DNA of 64,000 bases, taken from contig DASXGN010000046.1 of assembly GCA_036489025.1 (NCBI GenBank), forward strand, positions 62,001 to 126,000, given 5' to 3'. How positions within the stretch are numbered: position 1 is the first letter of the stretch; every line of letters begins with the position of its first letter. Position numbers and translations under genes: made by a program. This DNA is from Dryocola sp036489025 (GTDB lineage: Bacteria > Pseudomonadota > Gammaproteobacteria > Enterobacterales > Enterobacteriaceae). Positions 32,694 to 41,184 of the stretch are shown piece after piece. Under the pieces are notes generated by a model. That model saw only the letters and a list, made by a program, of their open reading frames with translations. It was not told where the DNA came from and did not search any database.

Positions 32694-35018
32694 ATGAAAA
32701 TTAGTGACGGTAACTGGCTTATTCAGCCCGGGCTGACGTTGATTCATCCGATTCAGGTGTTCGACGTGGAGCAGCAGGGCAGCGAAATGGTTGTTTACGC
32801 AGGGACGAAGGACGTGAGCGAGCGTGCAGGCCAGCTCGACACGCCGCTGTTTACGCTGCGCTTTTTCTCCCCGCAGGAGGGAATTGTCGGGGTCAGAATC
32901 GAGCATTTCCAGGGGGCGATAAGCAACGGGCCACACTATCCGCTCAACGTGCTGCATGACGTAAAAGTGCAGATGCAGAACACCGCCGGGTTTGCCGAGC
33001 TGAAAAGCGGCAACCTGAGCGTGCGGGTGACTAAAGGCGAAAGCTGGGCGCTGGATTTTCTGCGCGACGACGTGCGCATCACCGGCAGCGCGTTCAAGAA
33101 CAATGGCTACGTGCAGGATACGAATACGGGCCGCACGCACGTGTTTGAGCGTCTGGATTTGGGCGTCGGCGAAGCGGTCTACGGCCTCGGCGAGCGTTTT
33201 ACCGCGCTGGTGAAAAACGGCCAGACGGTGGAAACCTGGAATCGCGACGGCGGCACCAGCACCGAGCAGTCCTACAAAAATATCCCGTTCTACCTCACCA
33301 ACCGCGGCTACGGCGTGCTGGTGAACCATCCGGAATGCGTTTCTTTTGAAGTGGGTTCCGAGAAGGTTTCTAAAGTGCAGTTCAGCGTTGAGGGTGAATA
33401 TCTCGAATATTTCGTGATCGACGGCCCCACGCCGAAAGCGGTGCTCGACCGCTACACGCGCTTTACCGGTCGCCCCGCGCTGCCTCCTGCCTGGTCGTTT
33501 GGCCTGTGGCTCACCACTTCGTTCACCACCAACTACGATGAGGCGACGGTCAACGGCTTTATCGACGGCATGGCGGAGCGCAGGCTGCCGCTGCACGTCT
33601 TCCACTTCGACTGCTTCTGGATGAAGGCCTTCCAGTGGTGCGACTTCGAGTGGGACCCGGTGACCTTCCCGGATCCAGAGGGTATGCTCAGGCGTTTGAA
33701 GGCGCGCGGCCTGAAAGTCTGCGTGTGGATCAACCCGTATATCGGCCAGAAATCGCCGCTGTTCCGCGAAGGCATGGAGAAAGGCTATCTGCTGAAACGC
33801 CCGAACGGCGCGGTGTGGCAGTGGGACAAGTGGCAGCCGGGGCAGGCAATTGTCGACTTCACTAACCCGGCGGCCTGCGAATGGTACGCGGGGCACCTGA
33901 AGCGCCTGGTGCGCATGGGCGTGGACTGCTTTAAAACCGACTTTGGCGAGCGCATTCCAACGGATGTCATCTGGCACGACGGCAGCGATCCGCAGAAAAT
34001 GCACAACCATTATGCGTTCATCTACAACGAACTGGTGTGGAACGTGCTCAAACAGGAGTTAGGTGAGGAGGAGGCGGTGCTGTTTGCCCGTTCCGCCTCC
34101 GTGGGCGCACAGCAGTTCCCGGTGCACTGGGGCGGCGACTGCTACGCCAACTATGAATCGATGGCGGAAAGCCTGCGCGGCGGGCTTTCCCTCGGCATGT
34201 CCGGCTTCGGGTTCTGGAGCCACGACATCGGCGGCTTTGAAAACACCGCGCCTGCGCACGTCTATAAACGCTGGTGCGCGTTCGGGCTGCTCTCCAGCCA
34301 CAGCCGCCTGCACGGCAGCAAATCCTATCGGGTGCCGTGGGCGTACGACGATGAAGCCTGCGACGTGGTGCGCCACTTCACGCGGTGGAAATCGCGCCTG
34401 ATGCCGTATTTGTATCGCCAGGCGGCGCTGGCAGCCGAGTTCGGCACGCCGATGATGCGCTCCATGATGCTGGAGTTCCCGGACGATCCGGGCTGCGACT
34501 ATCTTGACCGGCAGTACATGCTGGGCGATTCGGTGCTGGTGGCCCCGGTGTTCAGCGAGGCGGGCGACGTGCAGTTTTACCTGCCGGAAGGCCGCTGGAC
34601 TCACCTGTTCACCAATCATGAAGCGCAGGGCAGCCGCTGGCACAGGCAGCAGCACGATTTCCTGAGCCTGCCGGTTTACGTGCGCGACAACACGCTGCTG
34701 GCGCTCGGCAACAACGACCAGAAGCCGGACTACGCGTGGCACCAAGGCACCGCCTTCCAGCTATTTAATCTGGCCGATGGCAAGAAAGCTCGGTGCGAAG
34801 TCCCGGCGGCGGACGGCACGGTTATCTTCACGCTGAAAGTGAAGCGCGAAGGCAGCACGCTGACGGTACGGGGCGAAGGCCAGGCGAAAGACTGGACGCT
34901 GTGTCTGAGGAATATCAACGGCGTGAAAAGCGTGCAGCAGGGCCACAGCACGGCAGCTGAACTGGGCGTGCTCATTACGCCGGATTCAGCCGAGCGTGGA
35001 CTGGTTATCGAGCTTTAA
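32694..35018 (+). CDS. yicI: Alpha-xylosidase YicI (GH31)
   Basis: A 774-residue cytoplasmic GH31 enzyme that releases alpha-xylose from isoprimeverose-type disaccharides. The catalytic nucleophile Asp416 is in FKTDFGERIP and the acid/base Asp482 in HWGGDCYANY, exactly the E. coli positions. An N-terminal beta domain (about 1-245) precedes the TIM barrel, and C-terminal beta domains follow. AGAGGA precedes the ATG. It is second in the yicJI operon and followed by a palindromic terminator. Confidence 0.96.
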   Translation: MKISDGNWLIQPGLTLIHPIQVFDVEQQGSEMVVYAGTKDVSERAGQLDTPLFTLRFFSPQEGIVGVRIEHFQGAISNGPHYPLNVLHDVKVQMQNTAGFAELKSGNLSVRVTKGESWALDFLRDDVRITGSAFKNNGYVQDTNTGRTHVFERLDLGVGEAVYGLGERFTALVKNGQTVETWNRDGGTSTEQSYKNIPFYLTNRGYGVLVNHPECVSFEVGSEKVSKVQFSVEGEYLEYFVIDGPTPKAVLDRYTRFTGRPALPPAWSFGLWLTTSFTTNYDEATVNGFIDGMAERRLPLHVFHFDCFWMKAFQWCDFEWDPVTFPDPEGMLRRLKARGLKVCVWINPYIGQKSPLFREGMEKGYLLKRPNGAVWQWDKWQPGQAIVDFTNPAACEWYAGHLKRLVRMGVDCFKTDFGERIPTDVIWHDGSDPQKMHNHYAFIYNELVWNVLKQELGEEEAVLFARSASVGAQQFPVHWGGDCYANYESMAESLRGGLSLGMSGFGFWSHDIGGFENTAPAHVYKRWCAFGLLSSHSRLHGSKSYRVPWAYDDEACDVVRHFTRWKSRLMPYLYRQAALAAEFGTPMMRSMMLEFPDDPGCDYLDRQYMLGDSVLVAPVFSEAGDVQFYLPEGRWTHLFTNHEAQGSRWHRQQHDFLSLPVYVRDNTLLALGNNDQKPDYAWHQGTAFQLFNLADGKKARCEVPAADGTVIFTLKVKREGSTLTVRGEGQAKDWTLCLRNINGVKSVQQGHSTAAELGVLITPDSAERGLVIEL

Positions 35019-35030
35019 TTTACATCTTAA

Positions 35031-35052
35031 CCCTCTCCCTTAAGGGAGAGGG
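35031..35052. terminator. Palindromic terminator between yicI and the A-T-R gene
   Basis: A perfect 22-bp palindrome (CCCTCTCCCT and its complement around TTAA) lies between two converging genes. It is of a type common in enteric intergenic regions. No T run follows on either strand. Confidence 0.55.
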
Positions 35053-35072
35053 GACAAGGATTCTCTGTCTGG

Positions 35073-38069
35073 CTAAACCGTATGGCGGCTATCGCCTTTT
35101 GGCTGCGGATCGTAATCCAGTGAGTTTCTCAAATAGTTCAGCAGCACCTCTTTTGTGAAGCGCGGCTCTTCAATCCCGCTGCCCGTCAGAAACTCCTTCA
35201 TGTTGCGGCAATCCCACCGGTAGGTGTTCTGGTAAAGCTGCACCGTCGACTGGCCCGCCACCATATTGTCCTTGAACAGGCTCAGCAGCGGATAAAGCGG
35301 AGCACGGGTATCCTGCTCCCATTGGGCAAGCCAGGCGGTAAACGGCATCAGGCGGAAATGCAGGTCAAAATGATTTTCTAACTGCTCGAAAAACGCCTTT
35401 AGCGTCAGGTTGTTTGCATCTTCATGGATCAGGTTGAATTTGTTGCCCAGCGCCTGTGGATTACGGCTGATGTGGGCGATCGCTCTCGTCATATAATCTA
35501 CGGTTGTGAGCCCTTCGCGCAGGTCGTGTAAATCCGGGACCGTGCCGGTGCTGAGACAAGTTTGCACCAGCCTTCCCCACCACTGGTAGCTGGCGCTCAC
35601 GCCCGTCCGGCTGTGGCTGGTGGCATATCCTAACCGGAAGGTCATCAGCGGCAGGCCCTGACTGGCGGCGAGATCGGCAATTTTCTCCATCACCCATTTG
35701 CTGCGTACGTAGCCGATATCGGTTATCACCGCCGGTAAGTTCTCATCGATATCATCGCTCTCCAGCACCGTCGTTTTACCCGTGTGCAAATGCCCCCAGC
35801 TGTAGACTGAAATGGTCGACAGCAGGATCAGCGGCTTAGTACGCAGCTGGCTGGCAAAACGAATGATGTGTTGCAGGCCCTGAACGTTATCGCGCTTCAT
35901 CCACGAGTAGGGCTGGATAAAGTTAACCGAGCTGGCGGAGTGGTAAACGATATCAATCTGCTGGCAAAGCGAGCGGTAAGCTTCAGGCTGCATGCCAAAA
36001 TCTGGCTCAGCCAGATCCGCCGGTATCACGCGGATCCGCCTGCTTTGTTCTGGGCTAATATCGATTCGATAACGTTTTGTCACCTCGGTTATGCGCCGCT
36101 GAGCCTGCTCGCTCGTCGGGCTTCTTACCGGGCAATAAATTGTGGCCCGGGTAGTGGACAGGAGCTCGGCCAGAAGGTGCGAGCCGACAAATCCCGTTGC
36201 GCCCGTGAGCAGAATAGTTTGTGGGCGGGTGAGCTGGCGTTCGTCAAAATCCGGCGAGATGTGAATATCATCGGCCAGCCGCACGTCGCTTTGCAGCAGG
36301 CGCACAGGCTCGCTGTCGACGCGCGGCGCGGCCTGCCCGGCGCGTTCGGCCAGCGCTTGTTCAAGTTCATTGACGGTGGGGTAGTCGTAAATATCGCGAA
36401 CGTAGGCCCTGACACCCAGCTGTTTGCTTAGCCTCGTCGCCAGCGCGGCAGCCAGCAGAGAATGGCCTCCGGTATCAAAAAAGTTGTCGGTGGCGGCCAC
36501 GTAGTTCAGGCCAAGCAGGTCGCGCCAGACGGCGGCGATAGCTTCCTGCCGCTGAGTCAGCAGCGGCCTGTCGCGGGCGATGCCTGGCCTGTATTCGGCC
36601 AGCAGAGCTGCCTTGTTCGTCTTACCGTTGGCATTCAGCGGGAATGCCTCCCGCCACTGAAAATCAGCGGGCATAAACCAGTCCGGTGCCATCGCTTTCA
36701 GATGCGCTTTGACCTCATTCAGAGGATGGCTGCCGCTGGTGGAGGAGATAAGGAAAGCGATAATTTTTTTCTCTGCTGGATTCTCTGGTTGGGTCGCAAC
36801 CGCCACGGCCGTTTTCACCCCCGGCACCTGCATAATGAGGTTTTCAATTTCTCCCAGCTCAACGCGGTTACCCCGGATTTTCACCTGATCGTCCTTGCGC
36901 CCCAGATATTGAATACGACCGTCGGGCAGCCAGCGGGCAAGATCGCCGCTTTGGTAGAGTCGCTTTCCGCCCAGGTGGGGAAGAGTAATGAATTTTTCGG
37001 CGGTTAACCGTGGCCTGTTCAGATAGCCTCGGGCCAGACAGCGTCCGCTAATAAATAATTCTCCCGGCAGCTCGCCCTGAACAGGCTGCAGCTGCTCATC
37101 AAGTATAAATATTTCCGTATCGGTTACCGGCCTGCCGATGCTTGACTGTACCTGTGGGCTGGCGCTAACAACCTTATTCCATGTGGCAAAAATAGTGGCC
37201 TCGGTAGGGCCGTAGTAATCGATCAGCGTGTACTTCACAAGGCTAAGGTCAACGGGATTAAGCTTCTCTCCGGCGGTAAAAAGATAGCGTAACTTAAGCT
37301 CCTCCGGCTGCGGCAGGCTAACCAAATCCGCAACCAGTACGGTGGGTACAAAGGCGTGCGTGAGCTGATGGGTGGCGAAGAAATCCAACAGGGCCGCAGG
37401 CTGCAGGCGAGTCTCTTCTTCTGGCAGGAAGATCGTTGCGCCGCTGGTTAAGGCTGACCATATTTCCCACTGCGCCACGTCGAATCCTGTTCCGGCCATC
37501 AAAGTGGAGCGGCACTGGCTATTCATGCTGAATTTTTCGTTATGCCATAAAATCAGCTTCAGCAGCGCATCTTGCTCAATAACCACGCCTTTCGGCTGGC
37601 CGGTGGTGCCGGATGTGAAGATAATATAGGCCACCGAGTTTGACGTTATTTTTGCCGGGTAGGCTCGCAAACGGGTGCCGGATATAGCCTGGTCAACGGC
37701 AATAATTTCTGCTGTGGTTGAACTAAGGTGCTTATTAATTTCGCTATTGCTGGTAACGATAAGACCTGAGCCGCTTTGTTGGACAATATCCAGTATTCTT
37801 TTTTCTGGGTAGCGAGCGTCTACGGGAATATAGCTGGCGCCCGCTTTACAAATAGCCAGGATACCAATGACATATTCAGGAGTGCGCAGCGTGACAAGCG
37901 GTACGTTATCTCCCGGCACGATACCTTTTTCCTGGAGCCGTGTGCAAAGGTGACTGCTGGCTTCGTCCAGCTGTTGATAGGTAACGATTTGATCCTTATA
38001 AACCAGAGCGGGTTTATTTTCATTAAAGGCGATCTGTTGGAGAAAATATTCTATTACGCTATGGGTCAT
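35073..38069 (-). CDS. Stand-alone NRPS-like A-T-reductase enzyme
   Basis: A 998-residue, three-domain protein without a condensation domain. The adenylation domain (about 1-505) shows A3 YIIFTSGTTGQPKG near 145, A5 YYGPTEATIF, A7 YQSGDLARW, A8 GRKDDQVKIRGNRVELGEIE and A10 LNANGKTNK. The carrier domain carries the phosphopantetheine serine Ser537 (DTGGHSLLAA). A Rossmann thioester-reductase domain follows: TGATGFVGSHLL near 620 and the catalytic Tyr787-x-x-x-Lys791. It should activate an amino or carboxylic acid, load it, and release it as an aldehyde or alcohol. No partner enzymes or PPTase lie nearby. The ATG has AGAGGA upstream. Confidence 0.88.
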   Translation of the reverse strand: MTHSVIEYFLQQIAFNENKPALVYKDQIVTYQQLDEASSHLCTRLQEKGIVPGDNVPLVTLRTPEYVIGILAICKAGASYIPVDARYPEKRILDIVQQSGSGLIVTSNSEINKHLSSTTAEIIAVDQAISGTRLRAYPAKITSNSVAYIIFTSGTTGQPKGVVIEQDALLKLILWHNEKFSMNSQCRSTLMAGTGFDVAQWEIWSALTSGATIFLPEEETRLQPAALLDFFATHQLTHAFVPTVLVADLVSLPQPEELKLRYLFTAGEKLNPVDLSLVKYTLIDYYGPTEATIFATWNKVVSASPQVQSSIGRPVTDTEIFILDEQLQPVQGELPGELFISGRCLARGYLNRPRLTAEKFITLPHLGGKRLYQSGDLARWLPDGRIQYLGRKDDQVKIRGNRVELGEIENLIMQVPGVKTAVAVATQPENPAEKKIIAFLISSTSGSHPLNEVKAHLKAMAPDWFMPADFQWREAFPLNANGKTNKAALLAEYRPGIARDRPLLTQRQEAIAAVWRDLLGLNYVAATDNFFDTGGHSLLAAALATRLSKQLGVRAYVRDIYDYPTVNELEQALAERAGQAAPRVDSEPVRLLQSDVRLADDIHISPDFDERQLTRPQTILLTGATGFVGSHLLAELLSTTRATIYCPVRSPTSEQAQRRITEVTKRYRIDISPEQSRRIRVIPADLAEPDFGMQPEAYRSLCQQIDIVYHSASSVNFIQPYSWMKRDNVQGLQHIIRFASQLRTKPLILLSTISVYSWGHLHTGKTTVLESDDIDENLPAVITDIGYVRSKWVMEKIADLAASQGLPLMTFRLGYATSHSRTGVSASYQWWGRLVQTCLSTGTVPDLHDLREGLTTVDYMTRAIAHISRNPQALGNKFNLIHEDANNLTLKAFFEQLENHFDLHFRLMPFTAWLAQWEQDTRAPLYPLLSLFKDNMVAGQSTVQLYQNTYRWDCRNMKEFLTGSGIEEPRFTKEVLLNYLRNSLDYDPQPKGDSRHTV

Positions 38070-38521
38070 GATTTTATCCTCTATAAGCTGAAATATCGGA
38101 AAAAATTAAAATGACGTGAAAATCGCTCTAAGTGTAGTTAGCTTTTAAATGAAAGCTTCTCGTGCTGAAGGATATATTTTTGGTGGCTATTTTAGACGCG
38201 TAAAGGTAAATGAACGGATGTAAAAAAAGTTTTTTATATGAGGGTTAATAAATGAATAGTGAAATTATTAATTAATGTTCCGGCGTGGTTTCTGCCTCGT
38301 ACAGATAGGTTTTCCGCCGTACGCTTTCAGTCTCTCTGGGACCGCAGCGGTTTTACCCCGGAACGGCAGGTCTAACTACCAATTGGAGAGTGATTTTTTG
38401 AGCGTATTGCGGGGAAATGGCATTTTTAGCAAGGAGAAGATGTCCCCGTGGCCGATTTGTATTGCCACTAAATCAAAAAATTTTCACTTTTTTGACAATA
38501 TTTTCGTTTCTCATTCGTCTA
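38070..38521. other. Divergent promoter gap, no gene seen
   Basis: This AT-rich stretch of about 450 bp separates the A-T-R gene (-) from the His-rich membrane protein gene (+). Frames inside it are short and lack ribosome binding sites. It should hold both promoters; I cannot assign them with confidence, though TTGACA at 38492 is a fair -35. Confidence 0.35.
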
Positions 38522-38557
38522 CCTCAGCAGAGGCAATAATTAAGTCATCTGCTGAGG
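38522..38557 (+). promoter_or_regulatory. Hairpin hiding the start of the His-rich protein gene
   Basis: A perfect 10-bp inverted repeat (CCTCAGCAGA / TCTGCTGAGG) with a 16-nt loop lies directly before the gene. The Shine-Dalgarno GAGGAG (38554-38559) overlaps the right arm, and the ATG is 10 bases further on. Folded RNA would block ribosome binding; as DNA it could be a protein operator. Confidence 0.55.
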
Positions 38558-38567
38558 AGCAAAAACG

Positions 38568-39053
38568 ATGAGAGATTTTGATATGCGTGGACAGGGCCGA
38601 GGTCGTGGATTCCGCGGCCATTCGATGGCGAAGCCGCTGGTGATTGGTGTTGTACTGGTTGCGGCGTTAGGGCTGCTGGTGATGTCCCTGTGGAATGCGC
38701 TGCTGCCTGCGATTATCGGCGTGAAAAGCATTGGCTTCTGGCAGGCGCTGGGCCTGCTGGCACTGTGTCGCATCCTGTTCGGCGGGCTGGGTTTCCGCCC
38801 CGGCATGTTTGGTATGGGCCGCGAACGCCGCCGCATGCATGAACGCTGGATGCAAATGACGCCTGAACAGCGCGAGCAGTTTATGCAGCAGCGTCGTGGA
38901 GGATTCGGGCGTCACGGGCATTGCCACGGTGAACGCCATGGGCATTGTCATCAACGCGATGAGCATCATGGCGATCCGCGTGAGCAACGTGCCGACGGTG
39001 AACGCCGTCAGAAGTCGGAAGAGAACGGCCAGAAGCCGACGGAAGCCGAGTGA
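38568..39053 (+). CDS. His-rich membrane protein, partner of the sigma factor
   Basis: A 161-residue protein. An Arg-rich N terminus (MRDFDMRGQGRGRGFRG) precedes two membrane segments (about 22-44 and 52-72). A hydrophilic C half contains MTPEQREQFMQQRRGG and a run RHGHCHGERHGHCHQRDEHH, dense in His and Cys, a likely metal-binding tail. The MTPEQR segment recalls Spy/CpxP-type proteins. Its stop overlaps the start of an ECF sigma factor (GTGA), so it may be a membrane sensor or anti-sigma factor. I know no characterised homologue. Confidence 0.8.
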   Translation: MRDFDMRGQGRGRGFRGHSMAKPLVIGVVLVAALGLLVMSLWNALLPAIIGVKSIGFWQALGLLALCRILFGGLGFRPGMFGMGRERRRMHERWMQMTPEQREQFMQQRRGGFGRHGHCHGERHGHCHQRDEHHGDPREQRADGERRQKSEENGQKPTEAE

Positions 39054-39619
39054 CAGCAATGAAAGCCGGAGCGGCAGGGGATTCCCTGGTGATGTCAGCG
39101 CTGAACGCCTGCCGATCGAGGCTGAAAGCCTTTATCGTTGGCCGCACGCCGGTGCGTGACGATGCGGATGACATCCTCCAGGAAGTGACCTGGCAACTGA
39201 TGAAGGTCGAACAGCCGGTGGAAAACGTTGCCGCCTGGCTGTTCCGCGCCGCGCGCAATGAAATGACCGACAGGGCGCGTAAAAAGCGCGAACTCCCGCT
39301 GGCAGACTACCTGGCAGGTGATGAAGACGGTGATTTCCTTGAAGACGAGCTGGCGGAAACGCTGTTTGGCGTGCCGCAGTCGCCTGAGGATGAGTATCTG
39401 AGCGAGCTGGTCTGGAATGAACTTGAAGAGGCGCTGGCGGAGCTGCCCGAGTCACAGCGTGAAGCGTTTGAAAAAACCGAGCTGCACGGCTACAGCTTTA
39501 AAGAGCTGGCGGAAGAAACGGGCACTACCGTGCAGGCGCTGTTATCCCGCAAGCACAAGGCCGTGCTTTATCTGCGCACTCGGCTGCACAGTCTTTATGA
39601 TGAGCTAACGGAAGACTGA
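39050..39619 (+). CDS. ECF-type RNA polymerase sigma factor
   Basis: A 189-residue sigma-70 family factor of the extracytoplasmic type. Region 2 (about 35-85) reads ADDILQEVTWQLMK and VAAWLFRAARNEMTDRAR. Region 4 (about 125-180) reads LPESQREAFEKTELHGYSFKELAEETG followed by the recognition helix TTVQALLSRKHKAVLYL. The start is GTG 39050 (overlapping the upstream stop) or ATG 39059. Coupling to the His-rich membrane protein suggests control by an envelope or metal signal. Target promoters are unknown. Confidence 0.88.
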   Translation: MTAMKAGAAGDSLVMSALNACRSRLKAFIVGRTPVRDDADDILQEVTWQLMKVEQPVENVAAWLFRAARNEMTDRARKKRELPLADYLAGDEDGDFLEDELAETLFGVPQSPEDEYLSELVWNELEEALAELPESQREAFEKTELHGYSFKELAEETGTTVQALLSRKHKAVLYLRTRLHSLYDELTED

Positions 39620-39682
39620 GGGGATGAGGAAATAGGGTGGATGAGCACGGGCGCGCCATCCACCGCTAACAGGCCCTAAAAG

Positions 39683-40612
39683 TTATTCCCCTTCGCCGGG
39701 GAATAAAAACGGGTTGATCGAGCTGCGGGCAAAGCCCTCCTGCTCCATGCGCGCGTCCAGCACCAGCGAGGCGAGGTCGTCCGCCACCGCTTCCACTTTG
39801 GCGTCTTTTTCCTGGTACAGAATCTTCAGGTAGGTGCCGCAGTCGCCGCAGCTTTCCGCTTTAATCGCCGACTGTTCGCTGTCCAGCGACCAGTAGTTTA
39901 GATCGCGTGTTTGCTCGCAGTTGCTGCATTTTACGCGCACCACGTGCCATTCGGTTTCGCACAGGTTGCAGTGCAAATAGCGCAGGCCGCTGGTACCGCC
40001 AATTTGCACGATGCTGGAAACCGGCATCGAACCGCAAACCGGGCAGAACTGACGCTGCTCGCCGTATTCCGCCTTTGCTTTGCCGGGGATCAGGCTGGCC
40101 ATTTGCGCCCAGTAAAGTGACAGCGCGGCCCAGATGAACGGCGCTTTATCGCTGCTGACCTGCGCAAAATCGGCATTGAACAGCGCGGTAGCCATCTCTT
40201 CCAGCTCCTGCGTGGAGGCTTTCTCGAGATTTTCGATAACCGCCAGCGCCTGGCCGCTCATTTCCGGCTTCAGCTCGGCAATCAGCGAGTTCAGCAGGCG
40301 CTGCCAGTGCGGGTCACGCGGCAGCACGTGAATATCCAACGGCGGTTTGCCCGTTTCGGCTGATTTCTGAATCAGCGCGGTTAAATCCATGTGCAGCGGG
40401 TGATCGTACAGCACCACTTCCTGCGCGTGGGCGATAAGCGCGGCAAAACGCAGATAATCGCCCAGAGGATTGTTGGTTGCCAGATCGCGCAGACGTTCGG
40501 CGCGGCGGTTGTAAAGGTTCTTCAGCCTGGGGAACAGCAGCGGCGGGATCATTTGCGCCGTGCGTTTATCGCTCTTCTCCAGCTGGTCCTGCGGGATTAT
40601 GCGAATACTCAT
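39683..40612 (-). CDS. fdhE: Formate dehydrogenase accessory protein FdhE
   Basis: A 309-residue cytoplasmic protein needed to mature respiratory formate dehydrogenases before Tat export. The C half holds four CxxC pairs (FCPVCGS, HCNLCETEW, KCSNCEQ, SCGDCGTY) that bind iron. I start at ATG 40612 (MSIRIIPQ), the usual family start, not the upstream in-frame codon at 40660. In E. coli it directly follows fdoI; here a porin-phosphatase module of about 2.7 kb and a terminator lie between them. Confidence 0.95.
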   Translation of the reverse strand: MSIRIIPQDQLEKSDKRTAQMIPPLLFPRLKNLYNRRAERLRDLATNNPLGDYLRFAALIAHAQEVVLYDHPLHMDLTALIQKSAETGKPPLDIHVLPRDPHWQRLLNSLIAELKPEMSGQALAVIENLEKASTQELEEMATALFNADFAQVSSDKAPFIWAALSLYWAQMASLIPGKAKAEYGEQRQFCPVCGSMPVSSIVQIGGTSGLRYLHCNLCETEWHVVRVKCSNCEQTRDLNYWSLDSEQSAIKAESCGDCGTYLKILYQEKDAKVEAVADDLASLVLDARMEQEGFARSSINPFLFPGEGE

Positions 40613-41039
40613 TCCGATCGTTTTCCTGTTAGGACGGATTTCGGGACACCGTCTGGTCATCGTATTTTTAGCCTGAAGTCATCGGTCAGGCGCGGCCACT
40701 GACTAAACCGTCAGTTTGGATGAGGAGTATGATAACCGCAATAACCCATGGGCGGTAAAAAATGACCTGCTTTTGGATCGCAATTGCATCGCGATAGGAT
40801 GGGCGTTTCACTAAAGGCAAAACGCTTCATTCGCGTGCCGTGGCGTTTGAACAATATTGCTGGGTCAGGGGGTTCAGGACCTATTTTATCGCGGGTAAAT
40901 ACATTTCACATTATATTTTATATGAGGGTTTAATCTTATATTGCCTTCATGATAATTAACGTTTCCCGTTACGGTTTTACATATTATTCAATGTGTTGAT
41001 TATATTTGAGAGAAAGATCGCAAAGATGATTTTTTGAAT
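40613..41039. other. Gap between fdhE and the porin operon
   Basis: No gene seen. The stretch becomes AT-rich toward the porin. It must hold the fdhE promoter (reading left) and upstream control sites of the porin promoter (TTGTTA at 41040, 16-bp spacer, TATAGT at 41062). Confidence 0.4.
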
Positions 41040-41081
41040 TTGTTAGCAAGTTTGTATCAGGTATAGTCCGGAGAGTAAGCA

Positions 41082-41108
41082 GGATTGTAACCTCACCGGG
41101 GCAAAACC
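41082..41108 (+). promoter_or_regulatory. BglG/LicT-type ribonucleic antiterminator (RAT)
   Basis: GGATTGTAAC at the 5' end and GGGGCAAAACC at the 3' end match the RAT element bound by BglG/LicT/SacY antiterminators (GGATTGTTAC ... GGCAAAACC). Its last bases overlap the left arm of the following terminator, as required for mutually exclusive folding. It lies about 75 nt before the porin start and downstream of a plausible promoter. Confidence 0.85.
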
Positions 41109-41161
41109 TAAATCATAACGGCGGCTGATAAAGCTTGCCATTATGGTTTGGGTTTTTTTTT
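41105..41161 (+). terminator. Leader terminator overlapping the RAT
   Basis: Arms 41105-41122 (AACCTAAATCATAACGGC) and 41137-41154 pair over 17 of 18 positions, with a 14-nt loop, and are followed by a run of nine T. Premature termination here would silence the porin operon unless an antiterminator protein stabilises the RAT. Confidence 0.88.
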
Positions 41162-41184
41162 GTTTTTAAAACAGGGGAACCATT

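Noticed and set aside
32691..34010. 439-codon minus-strand frame opposite yicI
   Set aside because: A shadow of a GC-rich gene: yicI has both catalytic Asp residues at the right positions, while the opposite frame has no domain.
35031..35052. Mobile repeat element
   Set aside because: The palindrome resembles a common enteric intergenic terminator-like repeat and has no further structure.
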